From NCBI GenBank assembly GCA_013368445.1, contig JAACJO010000003.1:744001-808000 (forward strand): DNA of 64,000 nt. The letters are read 5' to 3'. This stretch comes from Leucocoprinus leucothites (lineage: Eukaryota > Basidiomycota > Agaricomycetes > Agaricales > Agaricaceae). A program made the translations under genes and the position numbers. Below, in pieces: positions 23,301-35,572 of the stretch. Position 1 is the stretch's first letter. Each line of letters starts with the position of its first letter. The notes beneath the pieces were generated by a model, which worked only from the letters and a program-made list of their open reading frames with translations, searched no databases and was not told the origin of the DNA.

Positions 23301-25434
23301 GGCTACTATATCTATCAGTGCAATGAAGAAGACCCAAAGAAGATTCATTATGTTAAGTTCAATTTGCTACTGATGGATCTGCAACAACAGTGTTACTCTC
23401 AGCCAAAATGCGAATTGTGTGGTCTGTTAAGAGCATTGCAAGCAGAAACATATTTATTGACAGGGTGTAGAAACTTGATAGTGGAAACAGACACTAAGTA
23501 TCTAATGGGCATGTTAAATAACCCAGGGAAGATGCCTAATGCCATTATTAACAGATGGGTAGATTATATTAGAATGAACTTCTTTTTCAAGTTAGTACAT
23601 AAGAAAGGAAAAACCTTTGGACCAGATGGACTTTTGCAAAGGAAGTGGTACCCTGGCAACCCAGTGGAGGATGCTTTTGATGAGGGATCAGATGATGATA
23701 GGGGGGACATTACAGTAATCAAAGATGACCCTAACAATGAAGATCCACTCTCTCTCGAAAGCTTCTATGATGAGATTGATACCCATGAGGGTTACTACTT
23801 GTCAGTAATGAGTAATGAACCTATTTATGAGACCATTCGTGAAGCTGCCAAGCATGACTTAGCAAAAAGGACAGAATGGAGTAAGGACAATAAGTGTCTG
23901 GATCCAGTTAAGGTCTTTCTTGAAGCTACAACTAACTTGGAAAGAGAGGGCAACGAGGAAGAGATGTTCATGAATGAAGATGAAGACAATGAATTAGAAG
24001 ATGATGTAGTCACTTATGAGAATAGGCGCCCATAGCATGCACTCAGGCTTGATAATTGTCTCAACAAGATAAGGGACTACTTAGCAAATAAGCCAGAAAA
24101 AGGTGACCTGACTTCAATGACTAGCGAAGAAGCTAAGTTCATGAGGGCAGCATCACATTTCTGGTTAGATGAATCTGATGGTAAACTCTATAGAAAAACT
24201 GGTAGCCATCAGTATCCACAATTAGTGATACCAATAGAACACAGAATGAAGATGTTGAAGGTGTGTCATGATGACATGGGACACAGGGGAGCTTTCACTA
24301 CTGCTTGATTACTGCAACAAAGGTTTTGGTGGCCAGAGATAGAAGAGGACACTACTTGGTATGTCAAGTCTTGCCACCTTTGCCAAGTATGCCAAAAGAT
24401 GGCTCTCAAAATGCCACCTGTAGTGACACACACACCTTCAATATTTCAAGTATTACATGCAGACACAGTACACATGACTCCACTGTCAAATGGGTGTAGC
24501 TACATTGTGCATGGTAGATGTGCACTCTTGAGTTGGATGGAGGCATAGGCACTCAGACAAGAAAATGCTAAGACTATCAGTCAATGGCTTTTCGAGGATA
24601 TAATATGCAGGTGGGGAAGTCTAGTCAAAATTGTAACAGACAATGGCTCCCCTTTCAAGAAAGCAGTTGGATGGCTCGCAGAAAAGTATGGAATTAAAGG
24701 AGTCACAATTTCTCCTTACAATTCACAAGCCAATGGCACTATAGAAAGACCACATTGGGACCTTAGGCAGATGTTATCTAAAGCAACTGGTGGCAAAGTG
24801 AAGAAATGGTATTGGTCACTACACCATGTAATGTGGGCTGATAGGATCACTATTAGAAAAGGGACCAGGTGTTCACCTTACTTTATGGTAACAGGCACCC
24901 ATCCGACTTTGCCATTAGATGTTATTGAAGCAACATGGTTAGTCAAATATCCTGATAGGATGGTCTCTACTACAGACCTAATAGGACTTAGAGCCCAAGC
25001 ACTCGCAAAGCATGTTTCACATGTAGAAGAAATGTGTTTGCAAATGAACAAGGAAAAGATAAGGAGGGCTTTACAGCTCGAAAGTGACTTTAAGCATAAA
25101 ATTTAAGAATTCAACCTAGTACCTGGTAGTTTGGTACTAGTGAAGAACTCTGCAATAGAAAGCTCTGCCGATAGAAAAATGAAGCCTCGCTATCTAGGGC
25201 CCATGGTGGTTATTAAGAAACTGAAAAGGGGGTGCATTCATATTAGCAGAACTGGATGGGTCAGTATGGCAAAATAAGGTAGTGGCATTTAGAGTCATAC
25301 CTTGCCTCGTGAGGAGGCACATCAAGTTTAACAAAAAAGTCAAAGACTTACTTGACACCTCTCACTCAAGTCTGAAACTGTGGGAAGACACAGAGGTAGA
25401 AGCCGTCGAATTGGATAATGAAAGTGATACTTGA
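20349..25434 (+). pseudogene. Pol polyprotein of the giant Gypsy element
   Basis: Order of parts: a DUF4100-like segment (20349-20756, with LPYRKVPSMVPVVEVPPMPA and ELMAVSPKIRAAAKE); aspartic protease starting NDSGSQIISMDKKTAAAA at 20762, interrupted by a solo LTR (20906-21450), resuming as MLLQVHIMEQALYRVLLG with TGA at the usual Arg of GRPF; reverse transcriptase (22359-22900), with VIKKDGKSLRLMHCLEPLN and MPYIDDVPM in place of the catalytic YxDD; RNase H (23200-23500); integrase zinc finger and core (24117-25106, with VTDNGSPFKK and SPYNSQANGTIER); C-terminal part to about 25434. Several stops and at least three frameshifts (near 22360, 24040 and 25230). The type is the DUF4100 Gypsy group common in Agaricomycetes. 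Confidence 0.85.
20906..21450 (+). mobile_element. Solo LTR (545 bp) inside the protease domain
   Basis: TGTCATGATCTGTGATTACA to AATCTTGACA, flanked by perfect 5-bp duplications ACCTT (20901-20905 and 21451-21455). Removing it and one duplication joins AKNIP to FTFREVTMLLQVH in frame. Its length, TGTCA start and a segment near 21370 (GCGCAACACATATGCTGAAG) resemble the LTRs of the young Gypsy family, so it is a distant relative. Confidence 0.9.
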
Positions 25435-25577
25435 TCGACTTCACATTTGCGAAAGGTTGGGAGTCAGAGGTATTAGATTGCAAAACAACTACACAGAGCT
25501 AAGTGTAACAAAAACTGTGTCTAAAAGACCATTCATAACAAGAGCTGACTACCAAGTAAAGGGAAGACTACACTAGG

Positions 25578-26889
25578 TTAAGCACGGGTTGCAACATTGT
25601 AAATGTTAGTGAGACAATCATGCTCAGCCATAGCAACTTGATACTGCTGAGTAGCACTCTCGAGAGAAGCAATGGAATGCAACACTTGAGAGGTTGAGTT
25701 AGCTAAACCCATCTGAATGACTTCACAAGAGCAAGTCTGCAGAATAGAAGTTTGTAACTCGACAGCTTGAGTCGGAAAACCACTCATAGTGTTGAAAAGA
25801 GAGTTAGCTAAAGCAAGAATATTAGCTCACAAAAAAGAAAAACAGATTAGCAGAGGACATACCTTGGCCAACAAGGGCTTGGGTAGGATGGATCTCATTG
25901 GCAGGGCCAGGAGTAGTGAGCTGCATGGCACAAGCATAAGCCCTGCTATGAATATCTAGGCTAGGGACAAAATCATATGGAATACGCACAGTCTGGGCAC
26001 AATTGACTACTTGAGCTTCCTACAAAGAAGAGATCAGATAGGGAACAAGCTTTTGCGAAAAGGATAACTCACAGGTACAGCAGGCACATAATGAACAATT
26101 TCCTCGTCAACCTGCATAGGGCCCTTTAGGATAGTAAGAAGCCATTCACGAAATGAAATGAAAAGAAGAGACTTACCAGCTGAGTAGTGGGTTGAGGAGT
26201 GACACTATGAAGAATGTTACCAGCAGCACTGCAGTGGTTGATAATTTCCACTTTGTCGTCCTCTTCATCTGTGGAAGAGTTGACATATTCCAGGGAGATT
26301 GGCTTAGTGTGTCGACACTGCCAGTGAACCCATGATTCAGTTCAGTTTTCAAGAAAGCACATTAGTGAAAGACAAAACCCACCTTTTTGGGAGGTGCCTC
26401 AGTGGTGGCAGCACCAGACTCAGCAACTGCACTGGCTCCACCAGGGGGAGGGTCTTGACTAGAGTTGCTGGTAGAGCTGGCAGTATTGCTGGCTTTGGCA
26501 TTGACCTTATCAAGTTGATTAAGAAACTGCCTCAGCTAACCATAAATGGGAGGAAAACCATAAGTGGGATTGACATCTTGTTTGAACTTATCATAAGCAC
26601 ACTTAGCCTTTTTGACAAGACAAACAGATTTATTGTTTGCAAAGGCAGCAGCATCAGTTTTGAGGTAGTTCAAGAAAGATTCCTTTAAACAATAGACATC
26701 AGTGATAATGAATAAGTAATGTTCACAGAAACAAACAGTGGGTTCAGCAAGGCTGTCAATGGCTGTTTTGACTGATCCCTTAGTAGTCTGGTTGGGCACG
26801 AAGTGTGGACAATGATGAAAGACATTCGAAATCATGTTTGTCAGCTTGATGTAAGTGTTTTTGGTTTTGCCAGTAAACTCGGAAGACAT
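25578..26889 (-). pseudogene. Antisense cargo gene A in the giant Gypsy element (spliced)
   Basis: A multi-exon minus-strand gene lying between pol and the 3' LTR. It opens at 26889 with MSSEFTGKTKNTYIKLTNMI, followed by a Cys-containing helical region (CLVKKAKCAYDKFKQDVNP) and, after one stop, LRQFLNQLDKVNAKAS and a Ser/Ala-rich linker (26530-26390). GT-AG introns are visible near 26318-26382 (65 nt), near 26120-26175, and twice below 26070. The exons between read SLEYVNSSTDEEDDKVEIIN and VRIPYDFVPSLDIHSRAYAC. The last exon (to 25578) is helical: LHSIASLESATQQYQVAMAE. No known domain was recognised. Spliced introns on this strand show that the gene was expressed antisense to the retroelement. 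Confidence 0.55.
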
Positions 26890-27814
26890 GTTGGAGCAAG
26901 AGAGTTGAGCAGACTGTGTCTCAATGCTGAGGTTTTGAGAATGAGAGAAAGTGCAATGAAAAAGAAGGCTTTTATATCCAAGCCCACCTCTGCTGATAGG
27001 GAATGAAAATGTTCATGAAGGCATCCACTTGGACTCCGAGCAGATTCCACCAATAATGCTAAGGAGTGCAGAAGGACAAATGGGCAGGAAATCCAGCATG
27101 CATAAAAGATTGTGGCCAGGGAGGGTACAGTCAGAGTGGATGGTACCCACATTGCAGAAGAGCAGTGAAAGTTAGAACCATTTGCAAAGATATGGGAGCA
27201 CATTTCAAATAAACATTTTAAGGGGTGAGCAGATAGTGATTAAGGCAAAAACTGCCAGATTTAGTATTACTGAGAATTCATTTCACTACAGCAGTTTTGT
27301 GGGGACACAATCTGTTATAGTGAGGGGGAGAAGGCAGCAGGCCAGAAATAAGCCAGAAGCCATACAATCACAAATTAATTGCGAAGTTTTTGATTTGTGG
27401 CTAAGTTAGTTGGTTCGTGGAAAAAGTCACACAACAGATCAGAATCACACTAGAAGATCAATATGTGGAGATATCAGCAGATCAGAGGAGCTAGACACAA
27501 TGTGTCAAGCATTAGCCAGAGTTTGATAACCAAAGCTACTCAGGCAGATCAACCATTAAGTCATCAGGCAACTAAACAAGAATAGAAGTTCATGCTAAAA
27601 AGCAAGGAGCAGGATATTGAATTGTCACGAACACATAGTAACTAACAGGAGTCAACAGAAGAGGAGGTATCTAGGAGGGATAATGAGGATATACAGGAGG
27701 CAATGAAGATAAACCTTCACTAGATATGGAGTCCAAAATTAAAAAGCAGCAAAGTCCAAAGGTCAGAGATAGTGTCACACTGACTCAGCTCAAGAAAAGA
27801 CATAAAACCATTAC

Positions 27815-30199
27815 TACTCATCCCTAACCTTCCCTTTGCCTTTGGACTTGACATGAGATTTGGTACGAAGGACAGGGGATGGTGTATGAGGTTGTGCTGC
27901 AATGATGGGGTCATGGTGGTCAAACCAAGTTAATGGTTGAGGGAGATCAAGGGAATGACCTGACTCTCCAAGTCAGTCGCAGAGAGAGGAAATGAAAGTG
28001 TTGTGGGTATTAAGAAGGTTTTTGGCAGCAGCATGAGGAGCAAGCCCAGTAGAAGGGGAAACAGCTTGGTGAGCAGCAGCGAAAATGGCAGCATGGGTAG
28101 CTTCGTTGGGAACCAGCCTGCTATCAACCCAATAGTTAGGGTTAGTAGAAAAATACTTCTCTGCAGTAAGCAGTTTGTCTGTGAACTCAGATACCTGACT
28201 CTGATAGCTTGTGAGAGCCAGCTTGTAACTACAATGGCCAGCTTCCACAAGGTCCCATCCCACTGCCAGTCCACAGAGATGAGAAATCAGATCTAAAAAT
28301 AAATAAAAATAAAAATGAAAATCCAAATGATTAGAAAGATAAAAAAATGAGACTCATGGCAACTCATGTGAATTGCTGGTAAGAGTGGCAGGGCAAAGCT
28401 GCTCAGCCCAGAAATTCCACAACACTGCTGGCTTTTGGTGGGTGCAGTGAGAAGACTTTTTGTCTTTGCACTGGACACAAGGTAGTACACCATCCAAGAG
28501 CTGAAATGATTTGGCATGAGCAGCAGTTTTCGTGGTGCGAGGCTGCAGTTTGGACCCGATACATTGGTCGGGACACTTGGTGATAGAGTGAAAGCACTTG
28601 AGTTTACCTGCAGGGCCCTGAACAATGAAGGCAAAAGTTAGCCAGACAAAGTGAACAAGAGGACCAATGACATACTAAGTCAGATTGCAAAGAGGGAGCA
28701 AACAAGTGAGGACAGATCTTGAGAAAAGGGTGATCAGCCTCTAGACTGAATTCTTTAACTAAATTGCGACCTAGCAAAGGGTCACATCAATAAGAATAAA
28801 AACGATCACTAAGATGGAAAAAGACATATGGGAAGAAGAGGCATGAGAAGACATAGACCCTGGATGAAGAGAGGAGGTGGAAGTGGGCAGAGGGATCTCT
28901 GCCGGGTCTGCCATGGTATGATGTCAGGAGCTTGAGACATTGGTGCCAGCCACATCACAAGAGGCCTTGATAGTAGGGGTGTCAAGAGGCAGAGATTGGG
29001 CCCAGTATTTTGAAGTCTTGGCTGGAGGTAAGAGGGCCCAAGGATTATGCAAGCGATCCCCAATCTTGTTCTTGTCTGCAAATTCCATGTGCCAAGGATT
29101 GGATAAACCTTCACAAAAAAGACTAAATAAAGTAAGAAAACAAAAGAAGAAAAAGCAGAGAACGTACCAGAACCCAGCCTGGGCTTGGGATGGGCTTTGG
29201 ACTTAACATTCACCAACATGATAGCAGAGGAACTTGGATGAGGCGACAACAAGGCAGGGAGATACTTAGCTATCAAGTTGTCCACCCCAATAGCAGGGGT
29301 AGAAGGGGTACGATCTGGACATCAGAAGAGAGAAAATAAGAGTTAAGACAAGTAATTACTCATGAAGGTTGCCGGTATCGGACCACATAGACATTGAGGG
29401 AGCAACAGGAGATGAAGCCAGGGCAGAGGAAGCACGAGGTCCATCCGTTGGGATTGTCAAGTTCAATACATGAGCAGAACCTCTGCACAGAGGAGGCCAT
29501 GGACACTCACTGGAAGAGGGAGGGGCAATTTTCTTGGGAGGACAAGTGGGTCATGGGCCATAGAAAAATCGAAGTTGCTCATCCAACTCCATACACTGAG
29601 GCTTTTTGACCTACAGAAGCAGAGTAAGCAGTCAAAAAACAATGAGCAAGCAAAAGGAGATATCACCTTTCTCTTTCCAATGGCATGCACAGCAAGTGGG
29701 GGAGAAGGACGGAGGACCTCATCATTCGACAGACTCTCAATGTTGATAACAGAACCAGCAGGAGAGAAGGGAGGTGGCAGCAAAGGGTCATTAGGGGAGT
29801 CCTCCTCACTGGCAGAAATGAAACCAGCATGGGCATGGTCTGGCAGACCTTCAACAGCCAACAATTGAGTACCAAAATCCATAGTAGCAAGGGGTGCTTG
29901 TCAGGCCTGCATGAGGGCATCGGAGAATTGAGTCAGTAAGGCCACCTGCCAAACCTTGAGGACATGCAGCTCACCAGTGCAAATAGGGTGATAGGGTTGG
30001 CTGGAGAGGGCCATCCATCTTGTAGTGAGCTCTTCAAGAGAAAAGGCTAAGCATGTTAGTTCCAGGAAATGGGCAGCATACTCCTCATTACTGAGTCCAG
30101 CAAGAGGGTCGCTGGCAGTCCAGGTAGGAGCTAACAAATGCGGTGAGCTCAAGATGCTAGATGTTACTCATCCAGCATAGGACTCATGTTGGGAGGGAG
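27815..30199 (-). pseudogene. Antisense cargo gene B with Cys cluster (spliced)
   Basis: A minus-strand gene with several introns. It begins near 30199 (MSPMLDE) and after a short intron continues DPLAGLSNEEYAAHFLELTC, TRWMALSSQPYHPICTGEL. An in-frame TGA near 29906 precedes the continuation TMDFGTQLLAVEGLPDHAHA. Further exons cover a Pro/Ser-rich middle (29880-28930). Near 28605-28440 comes a cysteine cluster: CFHSITKCPDQC, about 30 residues, then CVQCKDKKSSHC. In the second copy the first box is CLHCITKCSDQC, giving C-x2-C-x3-C-x3-C and C-x2-C-x6-C. A long helical region follows (VGWDLVEAGHCSYKLALTSY, to 27973), then a basic tail ending near 27815. This resembles a diverged fungal zinc-cluster protein. 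The function is unknown. Confidence 0.55.
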
Positions 30200-30478
30200 C
30201 AGGAGCATCTGTGCTTGGCATTGGTAGAGGTAAGATGGAGGTTGGAGAGAACAAACAAGTCCCAAAAATAGGGACGTTAAAATCGATGAAGACAGGAATA
30301 GACTTAGAAAGAAGACTGCCAAAAAAATTATGGCGGCACACAATGTAAAATCAGAGCAAATAAAGATCAACAATGACTTGACTTACTGGATCTCAGAAAA
30401 CTAGATAATTTAATAAATCAGGTCAAGTGCATGTTGAAAGTATGGTGGATCTGGCATAGGAAGCACCAACCGCCAAAA

Positions 30479-31709
30479 TGACCATTAATGATCAAGAGTA
30501 ACAAGAGGCTATGGCATGATGTTGAGACTTAGCGAATGTGGTCGGGATGTGTACTCTATGACCCTTTGTGATCTTAGCCTGTAACCTGGGTATTGATCTG
30601 GTTGAAGTCTTTCTTGAAGAAATAATGACAGACTAACTAATCAGAGATCAAAGGCTTAGCCTTCTGATCTGGACAGGCACTTGTGCATATTCACAGAAGT
30701 CCTATCTTTTTAAACATTGCTACAGCAGAAGTAGACCCTTTTGCAAAAGACAGAGAAATTCTGCATGGGCACTGAATGACCCACTTGATTATAGAACCAG
30801 ATTAATGGAAACTAACAGGATGCGTCAGCACTTGACTACTGACTAGTAGACATTGTTACAGTCAGGAACAAGCTTTCGTGGAATAAGACAACCATCAGCA
30901 GTGATAGAGATCTCATGATATCAGAGGAGCAAGAGTAAGCATGCCTTTGCAAAAGGCTGTGTCAGCACTTAGACCCCAAAGAAAACCCAGAGATACTCCT
31001 ATTGGACAACCTTTCAATAAATCTTCTTTTATTATCAACAATGTGTATGCATCATCTATGTAATTACTCCTTTAGTACTTTTGCAAAACCAATATAAACC
31101 TTTCTTGAGCATATAGTCTAGCAAGGAATCTCACCTGCTAAGGCTATGCTTAGAGACTGTCCCACACGACATATCTGAGTGAGTAGTAAAAAGTGTATTG
31201 AGTGTCCTTTGGTCATAGACCATTAAAGAATTGGAAAACACCTTTCAAGAAAGAACATCACTGTGAGATTCATATAAGTTCAGAGTGTGAAGAAGTCTGG
31301 AAAAGACTCATAAGCTGTATATTGCATCTAGTATCCAGGAGTGGTGCTAGTCAGTGTCAGTTGTATTGTGATAGTGCCAAGTGTTAGCAAAAGTGATGAT
31401 TTGTAAATACCAGTCTATTACACTTCTGCATTCTAAGGGACTTGTAGTTGTGCAGTGTTGTATAACAAGGATTGTTGAGTATCTTTTGCAAACTGGCCTT
31501 TCCATTACAAACCGGTCTCCAGACAACTCCCATGATCTCTCATTATCAATCTTTGCGTTTTCATGAAACATCCTTCTTTATTGATTAACCTCCCACAAAC
31601 TTGTATTGAGTTTAGGAGTGTTGGTTGTTATTGTTATTAACGTTACCTATCATTCACTATCTGACTACATTCCCTTTATTACATTAACAATCACATTACT
31701 GCCTCTTCA
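30479..31709 (+). repeat. 3' LTR of the giant Gypsy element
   Basis: TGACCATTAATGATCAAGAG to CTGCCTCTTCA, homologous to 16992-18220. It keeps more CpG sites than the left copy (for example TAGCGAATGTGGTCGGG versus TAGTAAATGCAGTCAGG). Confidence 0.85.
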
Positions 31710-32335
31710 GTGCTGAGGTGAGTTGATCACTGCAGGCATTCCTAGGGGCACAGACAATGACTTTTTATACCTGAAGTCTAGCTAATCCTGCATGAGGGCT
31801 CACTACCTTTGTTTTCTGGCCTACCTCTCTACTACTGTCACAAGTACATAACCTCCACCCATTTCGCTTTGTGAAATAAAATTTAAAGCCTCATGTACAC
31901 TCATGTTCAACCTCAAATAAGCATCTTGGTTTTAAACATATTTTTGCAACATAACTTGAACAGATATGATATTATCATCAGAGATGATTGGACAGAGCCG
32001 GGATGGCTTTGTCTTGTTAAAATGTATTATTTCTACAGTCTGACTTGTAAACCATCTACTCTTATATCATTGCATGTGTCTGGTCTAGCTTATGGGTGGA
32101 TATGCATGCTCTGGGCACAGTAAGGGCACAGCCAGTTGCTGGTCAACATGCCTGCTCCTGTCAATGCCAAAAAAGGCATAAACCGTTTGGCTCAAGCAAG
32201 CTTTAGCCACCCATAAGTGGCTAATTTTCAAGCTGAGCATTAATAGAGCTGATAGCCAAAAATTATTGATAGTTCAGCTAAGATTGGCTTCACTCCACTA
32301 GCTAATGGCTTCAAGCTGAGCCCGTGACAATACTA
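31710..32335. other. Spacer without recognisable genes
   Basis: About 630 bases between the 3' LTR and the next repeat copy. No open frame with a recognisable product was seen. Confidence 0.5.
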
Positions 32336-33935
32336 GGGGTGAGCAGATAGTGATTAAGGCAAAAACTGCCAGATTTAGTATTGCTGAGAATTTATTTTAC
32401 TACAATACTTTTGTGAGGACACAATCTGTTATAGTGAGGGAGAGAAGGCAGCAGGCCAGAAATAGGCCAAAAGCCATACAATCATGAGTTAATTGCAAAT
32501 TTTTTGATTTACAGCTAAGTTAGTTGGCTTTGCGGAAAAAGTCACACAATGGATCAGAATCACACTAGAAGATCAATGCTCAGAGATATCAGCAGATCAA
32601 AGGAGATAGACACAATGTGTCAAGTATTAGCCAAAGTTTGATGACCAAAGCTATTCAGGCAGATCAACCATTAAGTCATTAGGCAACTAACCAAGAATAG
32701 AAAAAGACAAAAGTTTAGGAAAAGTTCACACTAAAAAGCAAGGAGCAGGATATTGAATTGTCACAATCACGTAGTAACTAACAGGTGTGACAAAAAGAAT
32801 CCAGGAGTCAACAGAAGAGGAAGTATCTAGGAGGGATAGTGAAGATATACAGGAGGCAAAGAAGATAGAAACCTTCACTAGATATGGAGTCCAAAATTAA
32901 AAAATGCAGTGAAGTCCAAAAATCAGAGATAGTGTCCCACTGACTCAGCTCAAGAAAGGATATACAACCATTACTACTCATCCCTATCCTTCCCTTTGCC
33001 TTTGGACTTGACCTGATATTTGGTACAAAGGACAGGGGATGGTGTATGAGGTTGCACTGCAATGACAGGGTCATGGTGGTCAAACCAAGTTAACAGTTGA
33101 GGAAGATCAAGAGAATGACCTGGTTCTCCAAGTCAATCACAGAGAGAGGAAACAAAAGTGTTGTGGGCATTAAGAAGGTTTTTGGCAGCAGTGCAAGGAG
33201 AGAGCCTGGTAGAAGGGGAAATGGCTTGGCAAGCAGTAGTGAAAATGGCAGCATGGGTAGCTTCATTAGGAACCAGCCTGCTATCAAGCCAATAGTTAGA
33301 GTTAGTAGAGAAATACATCTCTGCAGTAAGCAGCTTGTCTGCAAACTTGGATACCTGACTCTGATAACTCATGAGAGCCAGCTTGTAGCTACAACAGCCA
33401 GCTTCCACAAGGTCCCATCCCACTGCCAGTCCACAGAGATGAGAAATCAGATCTGAACAGGAATAAAAATCCAAATGATTATGAAGGTAAAAGAATGGGA
33501 CTCCTAGTGACTCACACAAATTGCTGGTAAGGGTGGCCAGACAGAGCTGCTCAGTCCAGAAATTCCACAATGCTGCCAGCTTTTGGTGGGTGCAGTGAGA
33601 GGACTTTTTGTCTTTGCACTGGATACAAGGTAGTACACCATCCACAAGCTGAAACAATTTGGCATGGGCAGTGGTTTTCATGGTGCAAGGCTGTGGTTTG
33701 GATGCAATACACTGGTCAGAACACTTGGTGATACAGTGCAGGCACTTAAGCTTGCCTGCAGGGCCCTGAACAATGGGGACAAAAGTTAGCTGGACAAAGA
33801 GAACAAGAGAGACAATGACATACTAAGCCTGATAGCAAAGATGGAGCAAACAGGTGAGGACAGATCTCGAGAAAAGGGTGACCAGCCTCTAGACTGAATT
33901 CCTTGACTAAATTGCAGCCTAGAAAATAGTCACAT
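32336..33935 (-). pseudogene. Second copy of the antisense cargo gene B region
   Basis: Direct repeat of 27219-28790 (start GGTGAGCAGATAGTGATTAA, end near GTCACAT). It holds the 3' half of cargo gene B: the CLHCITKCSDQC and CIQCKDKKSSHC boxes near 33740-33590, the helical part VGWDLVEAGCCSYKLALMSY (33420 onward), and the tail near 32950. Between the boxes the frame stays open over 33133-33681. It is the remnant of another member of the giant Gypsy family; no LTR of that family was found next to it. Confidence 0.7.
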
Positions 33936-34151
33936 TGTGACATGAAAACCGAAAATAAACAAGAAATACTAATATTTTCGCGATTTCACACTTAGTATTA
34001 TAAAAGAATAATGCTATACCTAAGAGCCCTATAGTGTGTTAGCAGTGTAGCTATGAAGCTACTGTACATTAGTGCACTACTGTATTACCTAGTACTACCT
34101 AACAATGGGGTAGCAGACCAAAGATTGCTGATGTATCCCATTGTTGTCACA
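33936..34151 (+). repeat. Candidate short LTR, family C
   Basis: Starts TGTGACATGAAAACC exactly where homology to the cargo region stops and could end at TTGTTGTCACA, giving matching inverted ends TGTGACA/TGTCACA. The first ~115 bases recur inverted at 56311-56425. No target duplication was seen, so the right boundary is tentative. Confidence 0.4.
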
Positions 34152-34209
34152 TTCTGAGAGTTGATCATGTAAGAATTCTGATGATGAGATCCACTACCCA
34201 CATTCTGAT

Positions 34210-34905
34210 ATCATATAATTCAGGAACCCTCCAACTACTCCTCCTGAACAGAGACATGAGCAACATCAGATGACTAGCCCAGATGTCAGGAGAGACCAAA
34301 TCAATAATAGGTCACTGCCTATCCCACAATATTTATGCCCTACATCACCTACTCCTACTCCTCAGCAACCACAGCCACTTACTTTAGGGCATGCTCAAGC
34401 TCTTCAAATTCCTCAAACATATAACCCTCCTCATCTCAATGTACCACCACTACATCCTGCTCCCCAGCTTCCTGCTGTAATTCCTCAGACTGTTTTACCT
34501 GAGGGATGGAATAGACCACTTTCAAATCCCCTCCCAGCAATACCTCCTACTCCTGTTGTACCCCATGGGAGAGGTAGAGGTAGAGGCAGGAGCAGAGGTA
34601 GAGGAGCACCAGAACTTGCTATCATCCACAATCTGGATGATGCTGGGGCTGACTTACATAGGAGGGAAGAAGACTAATCCAAGAGGAGTGACAGAGGAAA
34701 GCTGAAAATGAGAGATTGCTAGCACATAACCAACAGGAGATTGAGCAGCAGCAAGTATGAGAGCAGAGATTAAGAGAACAAGGGATGCAGAGGCAAGAGA
34801 GATATGAGCAACAATTAAGAGAGCTGGAGGAACTACAAGATAGAGGTACTGAAGCCATCCAACAGCACCCTGTTCAGGAGATATTAGAGGAATTTAGAAA
34901 TGAGC
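34210..34905 (+). pseudogene. Gag-like coiled-coil protein fragment
   Basis: The frame from 34270 is Pro/Gln-rich (LPAVIPQTVLPEGWNRPLSN), then has an RG-rich stretch (RGRGRGRSRGRG, near 34573-34608), a nucleic-acid-binding type of sequence. After a frameshift near 34675 a charged coiled coil follows (KAENERLLAHNQQEIEQQQV, later ERYEQQLRELEELQDRGTEA) until a family B LTR cuts it at 34909. The composition fits the N-terminal part of a retroelement Gag. No domain was identified with certainty. Confidence 0.4.
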
Positions 34906-34908
34906 AAC

Positions 34909-35572
34909 TGTTATGTATATTGATTATATCTAGCATTTGTTCCATCTACAATACAAAGTTGATATTAGCTTTACTTAAGTAATATTGCAATTATGTTTTC
35001 ATCTTATTTGTCTTTGTATTTTCTAGTTTGTTTTGACTCATTTATCTTGACTCATTATGACTCATTATGGTTTGTTTTGTTTTGTTTATGTTTTGATGAC
35101 ATGTGATTATTAAATATAGCTGCACTATATTTGGACTTACCTTGTGATTGATCAGATGATCAAAGAAGAACTTCTTTAGAAGAACTTCTAAAGCTTCTTT
35201 GACAGATTGCATCTTATATAGTTTAATTAGCGTTAAGGAAGCTGTATGCTTCTCTTCTTTCATTAGAAGCCCTTAGCCCTAGTTAATATTAGATACAGAC
35301 TTGTATTGTATATAAGTTGTTGACATCTACCAAGGAGAAACATCGTTTCTACTTGGTTAGGTGGAGACTCAATACGAGCCTTTATCTATACAAAGTTGAA
35401 TTGAACTTAAGCTCTAAGATCTCAATTACTGAAGTCTTTACTATTATAATTGCCATATTATAACTCTGACTTAGTAAACAACTTTGTCACTTACTGAGAA
35501 GGAGTCCCCTTTGATAAGATCAACCTGATACTTATCACACCAGCTTAGGACCAGGCCGGCATCACTATAACA
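34909..35572 (+). mobile_element. LTR, family B copy 3 (664 bp)
   Basis: TGTTATGTATATTGATTATA to CATCACTATAACA. Full-length relative of the copies at 11855 and 55427. The flanks differ (GCAAC on the left, TTAAG on the right), so it is not a simple solo LTR with a kept target duplication. A rearrangement at one edge is likely. Confidence 0.85.

Larger units (their letters stand above)
16992..31709 (+). mobile_element. Giant (14.7 kb) Ty3/Gypsy retrotransposon, decayed
   Basis: Two direct long repeats of about 1.23 kb (16992-18220 and 30479-31709) enclose a plus-strand gag-protease-DUF4100-RT-RNaseH-integrase region (18.48-25.43 kb), then about 5 kb holding spliced genes on the opposite strand (25.5-30.2 kb). 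A primer-binding site follows the left LTR. The two LTRs differ at roughly 8% of sites in the first 240 bases, many differences being CG versus TG/CA. Target duplications were not seen (CAAAA on the left, GTGCT on the right), so either the flanks decayed or the LTRs derive from recombined copies. Protein frames carry many stops. Confidence 0.8.

Noticed and set aside
16992..31709. Target site duplication of the giant element
   Set aside because: CAAAA on the left and GTGCT on the right do not match, so none is claimed.
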